Assembly (NCBI RefSeq): GCF_048544455.1
Contig: NC_133526.1
Span: forward strand, 8,076,001-8,140,000
Reading direction: 5' to 3'
Source: Silene latifolia
Taxonomy: Eukaryota; Streptophyta; Magnoliopsida; Caryophyllales; Caryophyllaceae
DNA: 64,000 nt
Shown: positions 60,101 through 64,000 of the stretch, in pieces
Layout of the letters: every line of letters begins with the position of its first letter
Numbering within the stretch: position 1 is the first letter of the stretch
Translations under genes and position numbers: made by a program
Notes under the pieces: model-generated
Told to the model about the DNA's origin: nothing
Databases searched by the model: none
Seen by the model: only the letters and a program-made list of their open reading frames with translations

Positions 60101-63100
60101 GGACAAAGGGAGTATTTCTTGCATTAAGTAATGATACTTTATTTAAGGGTGGGTTTTAGAACACAGCAGTTCGTTTTCCCAAGTAGGCGATAGAAGAAAC
60201 CTTGCAATATCAAGAGCAAACTTGACAGCAATGAATGGCTTCAGCGCACCTTTTCTTTTAAGAAACATGCAAAGATCCCCCTGCAAAAAATTACAGAGAT
60301 TCAGTGTTTCAGTATTCCTTCCACTCACATTTGAGTTCAGCATGAACACTTAAGGACTATATTTGTTCGCATTAATAAATGCCAAAAGAAGACGAATAAT
60401 CTAAATGGATTCAAGAGCCATATAGGTATGAACAGAGAGTACATGTAGAGCAGGAACATGAGTATGACAAATTGAAAGTACAACTTTTCTTCTTAGTCGT
60501 CAACATCCACTAAAGAAGTCATCAAACAACAAACATTGAACAATATAGCAATATCCAGTTCAGATAGTCTGACCTCTGAACTGGCTGGCCATAATGCTTC
60601 GAAATGAAGAAAGTGTAATGACTATTACAATCCTGTATAAATGAGCTTAATGACCATAAACATAACTTCTATCCCCTACTTACTAAATGAATAGGTGAAC
60701 TCACAAGTTTTCCCTCCAAAAAGCATCTTTTTAATTAAGGAAGCTATTGATAATTTAACTGTATTCACTAAATTAGGAAATTAATAATTGTAATATATTT
60801 TATTATATATTTCTTTTCATTAAAATTAATCTTCATCAGTATATATAATTTTCACTAAATACTAAACTATAATATTTTAATTAAAGTATACACAATATAA
60901 AACTATAAACCATTAGTTTTGTAGTATAAAAAAAAACTTTTAAAAAAAATATATATTTAAGCACATTAGTCAATTCACTTTGATTAATTTTCAGTTTTAA
61001 TTTTTTTTGTTCGAAACAAAATAAAACGAGAAAAATGAATAATTAATGAGATAGCACTATTATTTTACAGTCCAATTTTCTTGAATAATTTTACGGCTCA
61101 ATTTTTTTTCTTATATCAAAATATAATGACGTGAGATATGAATTTTTTTTGTACATAAATATAAAAAATTAATGAGGTGTTAATTTAATATGATTTAGTA
61201 ATACAAAAATAAGAACTCTATAAATACCGCGCATTTATTGCACGGGATCTAAACTAGTTGTACAACAATTGCATAGGTAAATTTGTCTCACTCTTGGCCT
61301 AAGAAAAAGCTGTCATAGTTTGTTTCATGCAGTCATCCTTTTATAATCATTCTGGGAACCCTAAGAGAGAGGAAATACAAGCAATTAAAAAATAGTTGGC
61401 ATCCAGTAGCAGTGACTCACGCATACATCTCCAATAGACAGAAAAAAAAATTATCAGGGTATCTTCCTTTGTTTTCAGGGCCAAGGATAGATTGGAACGG
61501 CTAAGTGAAAATGTGAAATGGATAATGTGCAGAATTTTTTTCGCAGAAAGCACCCGTTATTTATTTCGTTCACATTTATCACCTTTCTGCAATGAAATCC
61601 CGACTCATTGAGATCTCAGTTAGAGAAAGTGCTGTCTCCAAACAGATTTTTTTTCCAGGGAAACCCTTAAGAGTTAAAGTTAAGTGATCAGACAATCTGT
61701 AGGACTCATGTCTCCTTGCGAATTTACATGATGAGGATATTTTTGGTGGGCTCAATCCTTAAAAGTCACTTTTTAACCATGTGTGCTTCTCCTTTTACCT
61801 ACTTAAGTATGCTAAAAACTAAGAGAAAATAAAGAACGCCGGTATGGAACATTCTTGGTACCAAGCTACAAGCCTTTCATCTTTCAGATAACTCAATCAG
61901 ATTAGGCTTTTGGTTGTCCAGAGCAAACTCATGACATGGCTACCTGTATGATAAACCGATGGATTTTACAACTTATATTTTGATTGAGAACAAGAGTCAC
62001 ATAAAGTGCTGTGTTTCAATGTAGAAACCTCTATAATTTTCATATATCTCCTTGTGTGTCACAAGCTAGATTGCAAAGAATGTTTCCGCAAATGTCAAAC
62101 TCTGCTGCTGCATGTTCTCCAAATTTTTAACCAGCCAGAATTTCATGTCACAAATAAGAGTGACCTAATGATAAAATTTCAGACCTATAGGCGGCAGCTG
62201 TTCCAAGAAAGTTAAAGGAGTGATGAACATCCATTTAGCTATTTGCTGGATACGTTTTAGAGTCTTATTACAGATGCTCAGTTATTTGCGAGGCAAAGAC
62301 GTTTTGCCACCTAAACAGCTGATCAATAAAAAAACATACGGAGTATAAGTTATTCAAAGAACTGGACAAGGAACGAAAACCTTAGGCAAGAACTCAGTAA
62401 CAATCATCATTGGGCTACTCTGTGTCACAGCCCCCAGAAATTGGACAACATTTGGATGCCGTATCTTTTGTAGCAGTGCTAACTCATCCCTAAATGCCTC
62501 CCTGATAAATGAAAAGAACAATAAAAAAGCATCAGCATGGAAATTTTTTGATAGATAACTGAGAGAGAGATAAGTAACGCAGATTTCTTTCCAACTCACA
62601 CTCTGTCTTCATCCATCAGTACCTCATCGCCAAGCGTCTTAACAGCAACTTCAGTCCCTCTCCATAATGCCATGCGATAAGTACCCTTTATAAATGGACA
62701 TAATGTTACAGTCTGCAAGCTGGGGGGGGGGGGGGGGGGGGGGGGGGTAAAATAACAGCAACTTGAACAAATTGGTACAATCATGATCTGAATCCGCATG
62801 AAAACAAATGACATAAATTAAATAACAAGACCTATTGGCAATCGAGTTTATAAACTAGACTGTCTGCAGTTAACGGTATTCCAAAGAAACTCGCAGTGTG
62901 GAAATCTACCACGCAAAATGTTTTGAAGAGAATTTTTTGGAATATTGTTCATTACACAAGCACATTGTATATTTAGAATAATGATTATCAACAGTGTCAC
63001 TTGTCGAAACTCATTGGTTAGAGATAATTTCTCACCACAGCCCACACGGGCAATACAAATCTCTAACTGACGTCATCTCTGGCTTGAACCTCGTTTATTT

Positions 63101-63999
63101 AGCAGTGGCTGCCAAATACAAAGCGATCAAAATTGTGTAGCACCACAATAATTACCCTGAACTTAAGGAACCTGAAGCTTACGGTTACAAATCGGAAAAT
63201 ATGAAGCAACCGTTCATTTTGTGTTTTATTTCCTCACAAAAAATAACCTGAGTTGGGCATAGATCCCACCTAACCTCAATAGAAATATTTTCTACAGGCA
63301 CCATAAAAAAGATCACCAAGGGCTAAGGTAAAACTCCAGAACACAGACACAACTAGGCTCAACAAGGATATCATACATTCATACCCCTGCATCTATTACA
63401 GGTTACTGATAAACAAAATAATAATCACGAATGCAACCTGTAAAGCAACTTTAGTACTGAACTTAAAAAAAAAACTTCATACCGCCATGCCCATTTCCAA
63501 CGCAGGACATATAACAACTCTAGTATTAAACTTTAAAATCTTTGATATGTAAACAAACAAAAAAAATGTGAGAAATTGAGGACCTAGCAACCTTTGTAAT
63601 CTCAATGCTGTTCGAAAAATCAAGCTCACTCGGATCAATCTCATATTCAGGGACTTCACGGTAGCTCTGAACATGCATTGGAGCCAACTGAAACAAAATC
63701 AAGCGAATGTGAGCTGTTATCAAAACACGATCCACAAATGATGCTACTCTAATAAGAACGCAGTGGAATTTAGCAGCAATGTATGCAGGAATGTTAACAC
63801 GTACCGGAGGCTTTGCACCATGTTTCTCCAAAAGCTTAATTACATCTTGATTTTTGTAACATATTGCATCAGCGAGAGGCTGTTCAAAGAATACACAAAA
63901 GTTCAAACTCGATCTGCCGGCATCCTTATTATCAAGCAATATTGCAGGATCTTTCAAATAACAAGTCACGTAGTATGACAGCCCCCAACATGCAGAGCA
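57139..63999 (-). CDS. Integrin-linked-kinase-like (ankyrin plus Raf-like kinase) protein, 5' partial
   Basis: Plant ILKs are soluble group C Raf-like kinases with N-terminal ankyrin repeats. Eleven exons fit in frame: 63805-63879, 63592-63687, 62600-62685, 62381-62501, 60201-60280, 59722-59784, 59514-59632, 59150-59235, 58156-58277, 57339-57450, 57139-57222. They give 347 aa; the start lies right of the window. Order: last ankyrin piece (PLADAICYKNQDVIKLLEKH), linker VPEYEIDPSELDFSNSIEIT, kinase with GTYRMALWRGTEVAVKTL (Lys present, glycine loop degenerate as usual for this group), HPNVVQFLGAVTQSSPMMIV, HRDLEPSNILRDDSGHLKVA then DFG, and WRYVAPELYKNEEYDTKVDV. The tail is RRRLKDKESPSELVVSSSV. 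The closest remembered Arabidopsis relatives are the ILK4/BHP-type kinases. Exon 63-59.1 kb acceptors include one AAG. Confidence 0.88.
57539..57775. mobile_element. MITE of the TGTTTGGAT-ended family in a kinase intron
   Basis: Left end TTGTGTGTTTGGATTTAGGG with GGAGGGAAAGGGAGG blocks; the right side is CCTCCTTCATTCCCCCTCC. It lies in the intron between exons 57339-57450 and 58156-58277. The right end is poorly defined. Confidence 0.5.
60726..61257 (+). mobile_element. Small Helitron-like element in a kinase intron
   Basis: The 3' end has an imperfect hairpin (CCGCGCATTTATTGCACGGG) 8 bp before CTAG, followed by host T, the classic Helitron terminus. A candidate 5' end is TCTTTTTAATTAAGG after host A at 60725. 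The interior is extremely A/T-rich, unlike the flanks. No coding. The 5' end is a guess. Confidence 0.5.
62722..62747 (+). repeat. Poly-G run (26) in a kinase intron
   Basis: On the gene's strand this is a poly-C tract ~37 nt upstream of the acceptor at 62686. Long G runs are error-prone, so its length is uncertain. Confidence 0.85.
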
Positions 64000-64000
64000 A

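Overview
The window looks like nuclear DNA of a eudicot. Genes have short exons with GT-AG introns, intergenic DNA is AT-rich, and the transposons are plant types (FAR1/MULE, hAT and Tourist- and Stowaway-like MITEs, Tat-lineage Ty3, L1-type LINE, SINE). A member of Caryophyllales is possible, but that is only an impression. No tRNA, rRNA or CRISPR array was found. Everything here was read by eye; no alignment or database search was run.

Layout. 1-691 is the end of an old LTR cut by the window edge. 1891-9791 is one large Mutator-like DNA transposon with ~150-bp imperfect terminal inverted repeats. It carries a decayed FAR1/MULE transposase, a decayed OTU-type cysteine protease, a decayed plant mobile domain (PMD) gene and an intact 159-codon ORF of unknown function with its own TATA box and upstream minisatellite. 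Matching ~30-bp tandem repeats lie at both subterminal ends, inside the first introns of the two outermost genes. 9792-13828 is gene-free and holds MITEs and a SINE-like copy. 13829-14619 is a three-exon plasmodesmata callose-binding (X8/CBM43) gene. 16376-20678 (minus) is a complete seven-exon PRPP synthetase of the plant PRS3/PRS4 class. 23650-24198 encodes an acidic unrecognised protein.

24.8-53.94 kb is best read as a tandem triplication of a high-affinity nitrate transporter (NRT2) locus. Each unit is a noncoding spacer followed by a minus-strand NRT2. Copy 1 (31095-32840) looks intact at 502 aa. Copy 2 (36903-38886) is a pseudogene. Copy 3 (53675-53938) is only the 3' exon. The spacers have picked up different transposons: two hAT elements in unit A, a Tourist-like element and a receptor-kinase gene fragment in unit B, and a 10.7-kb Tat-lineage Ty3 element plus two Stowaway-like MITEs in unit C. 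The sister units often show the empty site, which fixes element ends and target duplications.

53954-55044 is a 5'-truncated LINE with poly(A) and a 15-bp target duplication. 57139 to the right edge (minus) is the kinase part of an integrin-linked-kinase-type (ankyrin plus Raf-like kinase) gene whose 5' end lies outside. Its introns hold a Helitron-like element, a MITE and a long poly-G run.

The least ordinary object is the multi-gene Mutator-like element at 1.9-9.8 kb, with near-mirror architecture and an apparently intact orphan ORF.
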